A stretch of 64,000 nucleotides of DNA from Betaproteobacteria bacterium. Lineage in GTDB: Bacteria > Pseudomonadota > Gammaproteobacteria > Burkholderiales > Thiobacillaceae. The notes beneath the pieces are model-generated. The model was not told the DNA's origin. It did not search any database and saw only the letters and a list, made by a program, of their open reading frames with translations. This document shows, one piece after another, positions 1 to 9,171 of the stretch. The stretch spans positions 62,001 through 126,000 of the forward strand of contig JACRAU010000031.1 of NCBI GenBank assembly GCA_016234655.1, given 5' to 3'. Made by a program: the position numbers and the translations under genes. Numbering within the stretch: position 1 is the stretch's first letter; each line of letters opens with the position of its first letter.

Positions 1-1
1 A

Positions 2-79
2 GAGCTGGTGTGGCAGGAGGGTGCCTTGCAGTACATCCGATACACGGACGACACCGCCCAAGGCTTCACTATCCATTAA
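2..79 (+). CDS. C-terminal tail of an unidentified protein (starts before the window)
   Basis: An open frame enters at base 2 and runs 25 codons to a TAA at 77-79, ending in the residues GFTIH. The stop lies 11 nt before the next ATG, which has its own GGAGAA Shine-Dalgarno, so this is probably the gene just upstream in the same transcription unit as the FecR, cyclase and secreted-protein genes. Too little is present to assign a family. Confidence 0.55.
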   Translation, partial: ELVWQEGALQYIRYTDDTAQGFTIH

Positions 80-90
80 GGGAGAACGCC

Positions 91-3000
91 ATGTGCCCCG
101 CTAACCGTTTTGACATCAAACCGTTGGTCCTGCTGTTCGGTGGCATCTTGCTGCTGCCGATCTCGGTGGCCTGGGGCTACGACGCCGAGATCGTCTCGGT
201 CGTCGGCAAGGGCGAGACCCGCCCTTCCACGAAGACCGATTGGCTGCCGGCGGCGATCAAGCAAAAGCTCGGCGCGGGGGCCTTCGTCCGCACCGGCGAT
301 TTGAGCCAGATGGCCTTGCTCTTGCAGGACCAGACCCAATTGCGCCTGAACCAGAACAGCATGTTGCAGATCAAGGAGGTTGCGCTGAGCGGCGCGCCGA
401 CCAGGCTTGAACTGAACCAAGGCCGGGCTTGGACGCAATCGAAGCGCAAAGATGTGACGGCCGCGCGCGAGCCCGTGGTGACCATCCAGACGCCGTCGGC
501 GACGGCTGCCATTCGCGGCACCGATTGGGAACTGGTGGTCGACAAGGACGGCACGTCGACCCTGACCGTGCTGTCGGGCGAGGTGGAGTTCTACAACGAT
601 CACGGCCGCTTGGCCGTGCGGCCGAACGAGCAGGCGCGGGCCGAGCCGGGCAAGGCGCCGACCAAGGTCCTGCTGACCAATGCGCGCGAACGGGTACAGT
701 GGGTCACTGCCTATCGGCCGCAGCCGCGCCGTTGGCTGCGCCAGGTGCCGGACAGCCTGAAGCCGGCGGTGGAGGCGATCGAGGCCGGCCGTTATGCCGA
801 CGCGATGCCGGCGCTCGAGGCCAAGCGGGGCTCGGGCCAGCTCGAGGTCGCGCTGTTGTTGGCCGATATGCAGTTGTTTCTCGGCAGTACGGCCGAGGCC
901 GTTGCGCTGCTCAAGCCGCATGCCGGCGACGCGCGGGCCGCCGCCTTGCTGGCGCGTGCGCACCTGATCGCCGATCAGGGCGGCGAGGCGAAGCAGGTAC
1001 TGGCCGTGGCACGGGCCAAATCCCCGAGCGACGCCGAGCTGTTGCTGGCCGCGGGCGATCTCGCCCGCATCGAGGGCGATGCCCGTGGCGCGACTGCGGC
1101 GTTCCGCCAGGCGCTGTCGGCCGAACCCAAGCATGCCGAGGCCTGGTTCGGCATCGGCCGGGTCGAGGCCGAGCGCGAAGCGGTCAAGTCCGGCCGGCAG
1201 ACCCTGCGGCAGGCCTTGGCCCTGAACCCGGCGGGGCCGGGTTATCGCGGCGAGCTGGCCACCTTGGAGACCTTCGCCAACGAATTCGCCGCGGCCGAAC
1301 AGGCCTTCGCCGAGACGCTGGCGGCGCAGCCCGACGATTACGTCGCACTGACCGGCCTCGGCATCTTGCGCCTGAAGCAAGGCCAGCCCGATGCCGCGCT
1401 GGAGGCCTTCCTGAAGGCCGGCGTGCTGGAGCCGCGCTTCGCCCGCGGCGCGATGTATACCGGCGTCGCCTACTACCAATTGGGCAACGGGCAGCGCGCG
1501 GTGGAGATGTTCCGGCGCGCCGCCGAGCTCGACGCCAAGGATCCGCTGCCGCACATGATGCTGAGCCTGGTCGCGGCCGACCGCATGGCCTTCGGCGAGG
1601 CCATCGCCGAGGCGCAGCGCGCCGCCGAGCTGATGCCCTACCTCAAATCGCTGAACCAGTTGCTCAACGACCAGAAAGGCAACGCCAACGTCGGCGCCGC
1701 GCTGGCCCAGTTCGGCCTGGAGGAGTGGGCGCACGCCTATGCCTACAACGCCTACACGCCGTATTGGGCCGGCAGTCACTTGTTCCTGGCCGACCGCTAC
1801 AGCGGCGCCTTCAACAAGAACTCGGAGTTGTTCAAGGGCTTCCTGTCCGACCCCAGCGTGTTCGGCGCGTCCAATCGCTTCAATTCCTTGGTCGCCAGCC
1901 CAGGCCATCACGCCACGTTGGGCGCGCGTGCGTTGAGCCTGGATTGGCAGGAGCGCAGCGCATCGGCGGTGTTCAACGGCTACAGCGTCGACACCCTGCC
2001 GGTCTCCTATTATCTCGGGGCCGAGCGCTCCTGGGCGCGGCCGGACGATGCGAACCTGCGCGCCGACGGTCAGAACCTGACCGTCGGCCTGGGCGCCAAG
2101 CCCAGCCACGAGTTGAGCCTGTTCATGTTCGGCACCGATTCGCCGATCGATGCGCGCCTATCCGACCCGACGATCGGCATCACCGACAGCCGGTTCGATC
2201 TGCACAATCGGCGTCTGGACCTCGGCGTCAACTACAAGGCGTCGCCGACTTCGCACCTGTGGCTCAAGGTCGGTGACGGCCGGGACAACATCAAGGCCAA
2301 CGGCACGCTGTTCGCGCCGGAGCTGTCCGACCTGCTCAATTCACTGTTCCTGCTCGATACCCCGGTCAGTCCGAACGGCAGCCTGAATGCCTATCGGGCC
2401 AATACCAATCAGCACGACTTGCAGGTGCGCCACAGCGTCGACATCAATCCGCGCTATCAACTGAGCTGGGGCATGGAGTTCGCCGGGCAGGACAAGCGCG
2501 TCGATATCGAGGAGGAATTCGCGCCGGCCGTGGCCCGGCTAGGCCAGACGACCCGGCACGATTCGGGCGAGCTTTATGTCTCCAACCGCTTCAGATTGGG
2601 CGATGCGGTGTTGCTACAGGCGGATTTGAACTATGTCCGTTTGGACAAGCGTTATGCCGTCGACGACGCCGTGTTGTTTTCCGGTTTGCAGTTGGCCGGC
2701 GGCAGCGAACTGGCCGACCGCAACATCCGGGAATGGAACCCGCGCCTGGGTCTGGCCTGGCAACCGGCGCCGGGGCATACCTTGCGCGCGGCGGCGCAGA
2801 AATGGCGGCGCGGCGCCGGCGTCAACACACTGGCCCCGGTCGACACCGTCGGCATCGCGCTGGACGATCGCCTGGTCGCGGTCGGCGGCGAGATGAAGCG
2901 CATGCGCGCGCAATACGAATGGGCGCTCGATGCCAAGACCTTCCTGATGGGCTTTGCCGACCGCAAGCGGGTGGACAACCTGGCTAACCCGGGCGGTACC

Positions 3001-3507
3001 CTGGTCGCCGACTTCGATCTGCAAGACCTGGATCGCCTGCGCAACCGCAACCGCCTGTCGACGCAGGCCCTGGACTACTGGGAGGCGACCCCCGAGTTCG
3101 GCGTGGCCGAGGTCGATAGCGTCGGCTTTGCCGTGAACCGCCTGCTGTCGAGCAGTCTGTCGGCCAGCTTGCGCTATCACCGCAACGACAGCCGCAACAC
3201 CGGCGCGACCCTGCGCGGCAACAAGGTGCCCTGGTTGCCGCGGCATTTGTTCAGCATCGGTGCCGACTGGCTGCCGGCGGCACGCTGGCAGTTGGGCACG
3301 ACCCTGACCTACCGCAGCGAGCGCTTCGCCGACGAGGCTAACGCGCAACGCCTGAGCGCCGGTTGGAACCTAGGCCTGCGCAGTTACTGGGAGAGTGGCG
3401 ACAAGCGTTGGTCGGTCGAGGCGATCGTCGACAATCTGTATTCGAACAAGGCCTCGACCACGACTCGCTCGCCGGTGTTCGGCCTGCAAGCGCTCTACCG
3501 CTTCTGA
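91..3507 (+). CDS. FecR-domain / TPR / outer-membrane beta-barrel fusion protein
   Basis: Predicted 1138-residue envelope protein. Start chosen at ATG 91, 6 nt after GGAGAA, because it opens a clean signal peptide (hydrophobic core residues 11-26); a longer frame upstream has no signal. Residues 30-190 form a FecR-like periplasmic domain with the typical TPSATAAIRGT motif (134-144). Residues about 215-545 are tandem TPR helices rich in Ala and Leu. The remaining ~560 residues alternate polar and aromatic strands and end in Phe (QALYRF), the usual signature of an outer-membrane barrel; no TonB plug is evident. TPR plus barrel recalls PgaA-type export porins, but FecR at the front is unusual. 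The cyclase gene starts 6 nt after the stop, so the two are probably cotranscribed. Function is inferred: sensing or export at the outer membrane coupled to cyclic nucleotide signalling. Confidence 0.8.
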   Translation: MCPANRFDIKPLVLLFGGILLLPISVAWGYDAEIVSVVGKGETRPSTKTDWLPAAIKQKLGAGAFVRTGDLSQMALLLQDQTQLRLNQNSMLQIKEVALSGAPTRLELNQGRAWTQSKRKDVTAAREPVVTIQTPSATAAIRGTDWELVVDKDGTSTLTVLSGEVEFYNDHGRLAVRPNEQARAEPGKAPTKVLLTNARERVQWVTAYRPQPRRWLRQVPDSLKPAVEAIEAGRYADAMPALEAKRGSGQLEVALLLADMQLFLGSTAEAVALLKPHAGDARAAALLARAHLIADQGGEAKQVLAVARAKSPSDAELLLAAGDLARIEGDARGATAAFRQALSAEPKHAEAWFGIGRVEAEREAVKSGRQTLRQALALNPAGPGYRGELATLETFANEFAAAEQAFAETLAAQPDDYVALTGLGILRLKQGQPDAALEAFLKAGVLEPRFARGAMYTGVAYYQLGNGQRAVEMFRRAAELDAKDPLPHMMLSLVAADRMAFGEAIAEAQRAAELMPYLKSLNQLLNDQKGNANVGAALAQFGLEEWAHAYAYNAYTPYWAGSHLFLADRYSGAFNKNSELFKGFLSDPSVFGASNRFNSLVASPGHHATLGARALSLDWQERSASAVFNGYSVDTLPVSYYLGAERSWARPDDANLRADGQNLTVGLGAKPSHELSLFMFGTDSPIDARLSDPTIGITDSRFDLHNRRLDLGVNYKASPTSHLWLKVGDGRDNIKANGTLFAPELSDLLNSLFLLDTPVSPNGSLNAYRANTNQHDLQVRHSVDINPRYQLSWGMEFAGQDKRVDIEEEFAPAVARLGQTTRHDSGELYVSNRFRLGDAVLLQADLNYVRLDKRYAVDDAVLFSGLQLAGGSELADRNIREWNPRLGLAWQPAPGHTLRAAAQKWRRGAGVNTLAPVDTVGIALDDRLVAVGGEMKRMRAQYEWALDAKTFLMGFADRKRVDNLANPGGTLVADFDLQDLDRLRNRNRLSTQALDYWEATPEFGVAEVDSVGFAVNRLLSSSLSASLRYHRNDSRNTGATLRGNKVPWLPRHLFSIGADWLPAARWQLGTTLTYRSERFADEANAQRLSAGWNLGLRSYWESGDKRWSVEAIVDNLYSNKASTTTRSPVFGLQALYRF

Positions 3508-3512
3508 TCGCG

Positions 3513-5513
3513 ATGCGGATCGCAGCCCTGCTCGCGGCCCTGAACCGGCGCAACTTGCCGTGGGCGGGCGCCCTGGCCGCGCTGCTGGCCCTGGCCATCG
3601 GCCAGACCGGCCCGTGGCAGGGCCTGGAGGCGCGGCTGTACGACCGGATGCTGGTCGCCACCGCGCCGAACCGAGTCGATCTGCCGATCACCATCATCGG
3701 TATCGACGAGGCCTCGTTCGCCGAAATGCAACGGCAATGGCCGTGGCCGCGCAACTGGCACGGCCGCCTGCTTGACCGCCTGGGCGAGGCCGGCGTCGCC
3801 GTCGTCGCCTTCGACGCGCTGTTCTCCGAGCCGTCCACGCCGGGCGAAGACCGCGCCTTTGCCGAGGCGATCCGCCGGGCCGGCAACGTCGTGCTGGCGG
3901 CCGACCTGATCTATCGGGAACGCGATGGGGTCAGCCAGTGGCTGCGGGTCGAGCCGCATGCGCTGTTCACCGAGGCGGGCGCCGTGCCGGGTTTTGCCTC
4001 GGTGCAGCTCGACAAAGACGGCGTGCAGCGCCTGTTGCCGCAATTCCGCGACGCCTTCTGGCTGCAAACCCTGAGGCGCTTCGACCAGGCCCATCCGGGC
4101 GTGGTCAGCCTGCTCGAGGCCAGCCCCGATATGCGCGTCCGTTACCTCGGCGGTCCGCATACCTTCAAATACATCCCGTATTACCAGATGCTCGAGCCGG
4201 ACAAATATTTGCCGCCGCATTGGCGCGAATACCTGAAGGACAACATCGTTCTGGTCGGGCGCGACCTCAAGGCCACCACCGAGGTCGGCAGCGCGCAGGC
4301 CGACATGTTTCAGACGCCGTTCTTCGCCGTGAACAACGAGTTGATGCCGGGCGTGGAGATCCACGCCAACTTGATCGCGAACATGGCCAGCGGCAACCCG
4401 GTGCGCGAGGCGCCGAGGTCATGGCAATTCGGCCTGTGGTTCGTGGCGGCGGCTTTGTCCTTGCTGTCGATGCAACGCTGGCGGCCGGTGAAGAGCGGCC
4501 TGATCGGCCTGGGCCTGGTCGGCGCGATCGGCGCGGGCGACTTTCTGTTGTTCGGCCGGGGCTTGCTCTGGCTGCCCGCGGCTCATGCCGCATTGACCGT
4601 GTCGCTGATCTATCTCGCGCAAGGCGGCGTGGCCTATTTCATCGAGCAGCGTCAGCGCCGGCAGATCAAGCAGGCCTTTTCGATGTACGTCTCGCCGCTG
4701 GTGGTCGACAAGATCATCGCCCACCCGGAGCAACTGAAACTCGGCGGCGAGCGCCAGGAACTGACCTTGCTGTTCACCGACCTGGCCGGTTTCACCACGA
4801 TCTCCGAGGCGCTGGGCGCGGACCAGGTGACCCAGATTCTGAACCGTCACTTGTCGGAGATGGTCGAGATCGTGTTCCGCTATCACGGCACGGTGGACAA
4901 GTTCATCGGCGATGCGGTGATGGCGTTCTGGGGCGCGCCGATCCCCGACCCGGACCAGTCGCTGCACGCGGTGCAGGCGGCGGTGGCGATGCAGCAGAAG
5001 ATCGCATCGATGCGGCAGGACCTGCTGGCCCAGGGCGGGCCGGACCTGCATATGCGCATCGGCCTGCATCGCGGCGAATGCATCGTCGGCAATATGGGCG
5101 GCGTCGGTCGCTTCGATTACACCGCGGTGGGCGACGCGGTGAACCTGGCCTCGCGCCTGGAGGGCGTGAACAAGGTCTACGGTACCGGCATCTTGATCTC
5201 CGAGAGCGTGGCCCAGGCCATCGGCGACAAGCTCCCACTGCGCCAAGTCGATACGGTGCGGGTCAAGGGCAAGCATTTGGGGGTGCCGATCTTCACGCCT
5301 TGCGACGATGCGCGGCTCAAGGCCATGAGTGAAGCGGCCTTGGCGGCCTATAGCGAGGGTGAGTGGGGCACATGCCAAAACCGGTGGCAGGCCGTGGTCG
5401 ACGCCTACCCCGACGATCCGGTGGCCCATGCCTTCCTGCGCCGCTTGAGCGACATGCGCGAAGCAGGCTGGCCGATGGACTGGGATGGCATTACGACGCT
5501 GGAGACAAAATGA
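3513..5513 (+). CDS. CHASE2-domain adenylate/guanylate cyclase (class III)
   Basis: 666-residue membrane signalling enzyme that should make cAMP (or cGMP) from a nucleoside triphosphate. Start at ATG 3513, 6 nt after the stop of the FecR-barrel gene. An N-terminal membrane helix (about 15-33) precedes a CHASE2 extracytoplasmic sensor (about 35-310), then a cluster of membrane helices (about 315-400), then a cytoplasmic cyclase domain. The cyclase core is intact: metal-binding FTDLAGFT (421-428), the DAVMAFWGAP loop (near 466), and RFDYTAVGDAVNLASRLE (near 532) carrying the transition-state Asn and Arg. Pairing of FecR proteins with CHASE2 cyclases is seen in other proteobacteria, which supports a shared pathway. 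The stop overlaps the next start (ATGA). Confidence 0.93.
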   Translation: MRIAALLAALNRRNLPWAGALAALLALAIGQTGPWQGLEARLYDRMLVATAPNRVDLPITIIGIDEASFAEMQRQWPWPRNWHGRLLDRLGEAGVAVVAFDALFSEPSTPGEDRAFAEAIRRAGNVVLAADLIYRERDGVSQWLRVEPHALFTEAGAVPGFASVQLDKDGVQRLLPQFRDAFWLQTLRRFDQAHPGVVSLLEASPDMRVRYLGGPHTFKYIPYYQMLEPDKYLPPHWREYLKDNIVLVGRDLKATTEVGSAQADMFQTPFFAVNNELMPGVEIHANLIANMASGNPVREAPRSWQFGLWFVAAALSLLSMQRWRPVKSGLIGLGLVGAIGAGDFLLFGRGLLWLPAAHAALTVSLIYLAQGGVAYFIEQRQRRQIKQAFSMYVSPLVVDKIIAHPEQLKLGGERQELTLLFTDLAGFTTISEALGADQVTQILNRHLSEMVEIVFRYHGTVDKFIGDAVMAFWGAPIPDPDQSLHAVQAAVAMQQKIASMRQDLLAQGGPDLHMRIGLHRGECIVGNMGGVGRFDYTAVGDAVNLASRLEGVNKVYGTGILISESVAQAIGDKLPLRQVDTVRVKGKHLGVPIFTPCDDARLKAMSEAALAAYSEGEWGTCQNRWQAVVDAYPDDPVAHAFLRRLSDMREAGWPMDWDGITTLETK

Positions 5514-7216
5514 AAACCTGGCGCTGCATTCTTTGTTTCGCCTGTGCGCTGACGCTGGCCAATGCGGCGTCGGCGGCCAATGATCTGGCCGCCATCCTCG
5601 GTGCGCGCGGCTTCGCCTCCGGCAATTTCAGTATCACCGAGACCGCGACCGGCACGCCGGACAAGCTGACGCTCAAGGCCACGGTGCAGGTGGCGCCCGA
5701 GGATACGGGCAAGCAAGGCGAGGTCTATGCCATTGCCACTTTGCCGGGCATGGCCTTCTTCAAGGATGCGAAAGGCATCTGGTCGCTGTGGACCGGCGGC
5801 AGCTTCCCCGCTTATTTCCAAGGCCCGCTCGGCACCCATGCGGTCGACATCGTTTCGGCTCTGAATTCGACCCAGTTGCCGGGCATCGCATTCTATGTCG
5901 GCTATGGCCTGGACCAGGCCGACATGCTGGCCAACGGCAAGTACAGCCGGATATCGACCAAGCCCCAGGCCCCGCCCGTTGCGCTGGACGGGGTGTGGGA
6001 GGTGGTGTCGGGCAGCGGTATTTTTCACGGTCAGGGCAGCTATGTCGTGTTCGATCCGAGCGGCATGCTGGTGAGTGTGGACCGCGATGGCTGCACGTCG
6101 GTATCGAGCTATGTCGCGAGCGGCAACACCATCATGATCACGGTCTTGTTCAATCAATACGATGCGAGTTGCGGCGCCGAGGTGCCGGTCGGCACCGTGA
6201 TCCAGGCCGGCTTCACGCTGGACCAGAACGGCCTGACCGTGCTCGCCAGCGACGGTTCCAGCGCCACCTTGCGCAAATTCACGGTGCCGTACTACACCGC
6301 GACCGGCAGTTATTCTCCGGCGGCCGGCAGTATCGTGTGGGCCACGTCAGACTTCCCGTGCAGCGGCCCGGTGGCCGGCGAAACCAGCATCGTCTCGGTC
6401 GGGGCGATCACCGAGACGAGCATGACCTGGTCGTATAAGGACAAGACCGTGAATTGGGTGCGCGATGCGGGCGCCGCCGGCGATATCGCCGGCACCTGGC
6501 GCATGGCCGATCCGGGCAGCGGCAACCTCTATGAGCTGACGATCGGGGCCAACGGTGCCGTGACCTTTGTCGGCTATGTCGCCGAATGCGTCGACAAAGT
6601 AACGCCGGCCACCGAGGAATACAGTGTCTGGACCGGCATGACCCGGCGCATGGGCGCCGATGGCGAGACGAGCGATATGGTGCTGCACGTGCACGGCTGG
6701 GCACCGCAAGGCATGATCGGCCAGATCGCCTTGAGCGGGCCGAGCCTGAGTGCAACCTTTTCCAGCCTCGGGACCATGGTGCGCGATGGGGTCACGGTCG
6801 ACGAATTCACGACGGACACGGCCATCGCCGTGGCGCCCCGGGCGGGCGATGTCTACACCTTCACGGTGCAGCGGAAGGACGGCGGTACCTTTACCCGCAC
6901 CCAGACGCTGTCCAAGATCGTGCTAGATGCCCCTCGGATCACCTCGCCCGCAGGCCATGGCCTGGCCGATGCGAGCCTTGGCCAACCGTTGAGCTTGACC
7001 TGGACCCTGCCCGCCGGCATCTCGGCACCTGGCGTCAATATCATGGGCCAGGTTTGCGGCAAGGCAGGCTGCATGAGCGTCGAAGGGGTGGCGGCGGGGG
7101 ACGGTGCCGGCAGCATCACCCTGCCGTTCGTGGACGGCGCGGTGTCGGCGTCCATCGATCTCAGGATTCATTACGCCGGCGAGGTGTTCATGAACTGCTG
7201 GTATGAGTTTCGTTGA
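5510..7216 (+). CDS. Secreted protein of unknown function in the FecR/cyclase operon
   Basis: 568 residues from ATG 5510, which overlaps the cyclase stop (ATGA) and has GGAGAC just upstream. It starts with a clear signal peptide (MKTWRC, hydrophobic stretch, cleavage near Ala-Ala-Asn at 21-24). The rest is rich in Gly, Thr, Ser and Val with alternating beta pattern, and holds several Cys in the second half that could form disulfides. A stretch near residues 125-145 (YVGYGLDQADMLANGKY) resembles a motif I associate with other uncharacterised proteobacterial secreted proteins, but I cannot name a family. No catalytic motif, membrane anchor or sorting signal is visible. Its overlap with the cyclase gene suggests it acts in the same signalling unit, as ligand, partner or output. 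Confidence 0.75.
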   Translation: MKTWRCILCFACALTLANAASAANDLAAILGARGFASGNFSITETATGTPDKLTLKATVQVAPEDTGKQGEVYAIATLPGMAFFKDAKGIWSLWTGGSFPAYFQGPLGTHAVDIVSALNSTQLPGIAFYVGYGLDQADMLANGKYSRISTKPQAPPVALDGVWEVVSGSGIFHGQGSYVVFDPSGMLVSVDRDGCTSVSSYVASGNTIMITVLFNQYDASCGAEVPVGTVIQAGFTLDQNGLTVLASDGSSATLRKFTVPYYTATGSYSPAAGSIVWATSDFPCSGPVAGETSIVSVGAITETSMTWSYKDKTVNWVRDAGAAGDIAGTWRMADPGSGNLYELTIGANGAVTFVGYVAECVDKVTPATEEYSVWTGMTRRMGADGETSDMVLHVHGWAPQGMIGQIALSGPSLSATFSSLGTMVRDGVTVDEFTTDTAIAVAPRAGDVYTFTVQRKDGGTFTRTQTLSKIVLDAPRITSPAGHGLADASLGQPLSLTWTLPAGISAPGVNIMGQVCGKAGCMSVEGVAAGDGAGSITLPFVDGAVSASIDLRIHYAGEVFMNCWYEFR

Positions 7217-7300
7217 CAATGGACAAGCCGGGGCCGGCTGACGTATTTTCCTTGCATTGAACGACATTTCCGCGCCGTGGCGCGGCCATACGGGGGCAAC

Positions 7301-8431
7301 ATGAAGACCGACAGCCAGTATTTCAAATTCGTCTCCGGCCTGTTGAAGCTGATGGTGGACAAGGGCGGCTCCGACCTGTTCGTCACCGTCGGCGCGCCGC
7401 CGTCGATCAAGCTGCACGGCGAGATGACGCCGGTGAACAACACCCCGGTCACCCGCGAGCAGGCCGAGGAGCTGGTCGCCTCGGTGATGAACGACAAGCA
7501 GCGCCAGGAGTTCCAGGAGACGCACGAGTGCAACTGGGCGATCAGCCTGGAGGGCATCGGCCGCTTCCGGATGAACGCCTATGTCCAGCGCGGCGCGCCG
7601 GGCATGGTCTGCCGCACCATCAACACCACCATCCCCAACTTCGACGAGCTGGGCCTGCCGCCGGTGCTGAAGGATGTGATGATGGAAAAGCGCGGCCTGG
7701 TGCTGATGGTGGGCGGCACCGGCTCGGGCAAGTCGACCAGCCTGGCGGCGATGCTCGACCACCGCAACATCAACTCCAAGGGCCACATCATCTCGGTCGA
7801 GGACCCGATCGAGTTCGTCCACCCGCACAAGGGCTGCCTGGTGATGCAGCGCGAGGTCGGCGTCGATACCGACAGTTGGTTCGCCGCCTTGAAGAACACC
7901 CTGCGCCAGGCACCGGATGTGATCCTGATCGGCGAGATACGCGACCGCGACACCATGGACTATGCCATCGCCTTCGCCGAGACCGGCCACCTGTGCCTGG
8001 CCACGCTGCACGCGAACAACTCCAACCAGGCCCTGGACCGCATCATCAACTTCTTCCCGATCGACCGGCGCGACCAGTTGCTGATGGACCTGTCGCTCAA
8101 CCTCAAGGCCCTGGTCTCGCAGCGCTTGATCCCGAAGAAGGGCGGCGGCCGGGTGCCGGCGGTGGAGATCCTGATCAACTCGCCGCTGATCTCCGACCTG
8201 ATCCACAAGGGCGAGGTGCACGACATCAAGCCGATCATGGCCAAGTCGCGCGATCACGGCATGCAGACCTTCGACCAGGCCCTGTTCGACTTGGCCATGG
8301 CCGGACAGATCGAACGCGAGACCGCGCTACGCTTCGCCGATTCGTACAACGAGCTGCGCCTGATGTTCAAGCTGCACGGCGGCGGCGAGGACGACGAGGA
8401 CGACAAGACCAAGGACCTGTCCATTGTCTGA
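7301..8431 (+). CDS. pilU: Type IV pilus retraction ATPase PilU
   Basis: 376-residue cytoplasmic hexameric ATPase that assists PilT in depolymerising type IV pili for twitching. Start at ATG 7301 behind a GGGGG run; upstream in-frame codons lack a ribosome site. It has Walker A GGTGSGKST (near 138), the Asp box around VEDPIEF, Walker B region LRQAPDVILIGEIRDRDT, and the His box TGHLCLATLHANNSNQA. The N-terminus (LMVDKGGSDLFVTVGAPPS) and the segment HGMQTFDQALFDL match PilU better than PilT. The tail is acidic (EDDEDDKTKD). pilT, normally next door, is not in the window on either side. Confidence 0.95.
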   Translation: MKTDSQYFKFVSGLLKLMVDKGGSDLFVTVGAPPSIKLHGEMTPVNNTPVTREQAEELVASVMNDKQRQEFQETHECNWAISLEGIGRFRMNAYVQRGAPGMVCRTINTTIPNFDELGLPPVLKDVMMEKRGLVLMVGGTGSGKSTSLAAMLDHRNINSKGHIISVEDPIEFVHPHKGCLVMQREVGVDTDSWFAALKNTLRQAPDVILIGEIRDRDTMDYAIAFAETGHLCLATLHANNSNQALDRIINFFPIDRRDQLLMDLSLNLKALVSQRLIPKKGGGRVPAVEILINSPLISDLIHKGEVHDIKPIMAKSRDHGMQTFDQALFDLAMAGQIERETALRFADSYNELRLMFKLHGGGEDDEDDKTKDLSIV

Positions 8432-8467
8432 GGCAAGGGTTTACCCCTGGTCCGGCCGAGGTTGACC

Positions 8468-8485
8468 CCCCGCCGGCCGGCGGGG
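8468..8485. repeat. 18-bp perfect GC palindrome after pilU
   Basis: CCCC, then the self-complementary GCCGGCCGGC, then GGGG. It lies 36 nt past the pilU stop and 39 nt before the next start. It could fold into a strong hairpin or act as an mRNA 3' stabiliser; there is no T-run, so it is not a standard intrinsic terminator. Confidence 0.5.
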
Positions 8486-8524
8486 AGAATGGCCGGCCCC
8501 GAAAGATTGTCACGGAGATTGAAA

Positions 8525-8806
8525 GTGGACGAAGCCGAGCTGAGCAAAGAGCAGCAGATACTGCGCGCGATGCGCAAGACCCTGGGCTCGATCGTGAAGG
8601 ACACGGCGCCGCGCGACGGCATGGACAGCCCATTGTCCTCGGCCACCGTGGAGAACATCCGCATGTGCTTCGGCCTGATCGCCGCGCGCGAGGCCGAGCT
8701 GGCCGAGGCCCTGGGCCTGACGCGCAACGAGCGGCCGTTCTATAGCGACGACGAGCCGGACGCCAAGGTCCTGCAATTCACGCCGAGCGACAAAAAGCCG
8801 AACTAA
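8525..8806 (+). CDS. Small conserved-looking protein, 93 aa
   Basis: Frame read from GTG 8525, 7 nt after GGAG; a TTG at 8519 is too close to that site. The product starts VDEAELSKEQQILRAMRKTL and contains LSSATVENIRMCFGLIAARE followed by a short Asp/Glu/Pro tail. Predicted helical and cytoplasmic. I recall similar ~90-residue proteins in betaproteobacteria, sometimes labelled segregation/condensation-protein-like, but I cannot confirm that and no ScpA domain is evident. Its stop overlaps the next start (TAATG), so the two are translationally coupled, and both follow pilU on the same strand. Confidence 0.65.
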   Translation: MDEAELSKEQQILRAMRKTLGSIVKDTAPRDGMDSPLSSATVENIRMCFGLIAAREAELAEALGLTRNERPFYSDDEPDAKVLQFTPSDKKPN

Positions 8807-9060
8807 TGGCCGAATCCATCGTCAGCCTGGTCTCCGATGTCGCAGGCCAGGTGGTTAAGACCAGTTATGTCGTGATCTACTCGCCCATGGGTCGCAAGCG
8901 CAAGCGCTTCCCCGAAGGCTGCGTCACCGTATTCGAATCCGAGGCGGCCGCCCGTGCCGCAGCCCATCCCGAGCAGGGCCACTTCGCGGCTATCGCTTCC
9001 GGCCCATCACGATCCTCCGAGGGTTTTCGTTTGTTCTATCTGGCGCGCTGGCTGGACTGA
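8806..9060 (+). CDS. Small hypothetical protein, 84 aa
   Basis: ATG 8806 sits in a TAATG junction with the preceding gene. The product has beta-rich character with a basic patch (SPMGRKRKRFPEG), then VTVFESEAAARAAAHPEQ and an aromatic C-terminus (FRLFYLARWLD). No signal peptide or membrane helix. No family recognised. It is the last gene of the run that begins at pilU; a 176-nt gap with a promoter-like site follows. Confidence 0.6.
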   Translation: MAESIVSLVSDVAGQVVKTSYVVIYSPMGRKRKRFPEGCVTVFESEAAARAAAHPEQGHFAAIASGPSRSSEGFRLFYLARWLD

Positions 9061-9142
9061 GCGCCCCAACCCGGCGCCTGTCGGCCAGCCATCATTTTCT
9101 CCGCCTGATCGCCAAAGGACGTGGCCCAAGTCGTATCGGTGC

Positions 9143-9171
9143 TTGCCACTACCGCGCTTGACGTGAATACT
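9143..9171 (+). promoter_or_regulatory. Candidate sigma-70 promoter of the chemoreceptor gene
   Basis: -35 TTGCCA (9143-9148, 5/6 match) and -10 AATACT (9166-9171, 4/6 match) with a 17-nt spacer, giving a start near 9178 and a leader of about 60 nt before ATG 9237. Hexamer matching by eye only. Confidence 0.4.

Noticed and set aside
76..2109. 677-residue minus-strand open frame
   Set aside because: Lies entirely antisense to the FecR-barrel gene, has His/Arg/Gln-rich GC-codon composition and no domain; a frame shadow.
7217..7300. Terminator AGCCGG-GG-CCGGCT after the secreted protein gene
   Set aside because: Loop of only 2 nt and no T-run directly after; too weak to call.
8519..8527. TTG 8519 start for the 93-residue gene
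   Set aside because: Only 1 nt from the GGAG site; GTG 8525 has correct spacing.
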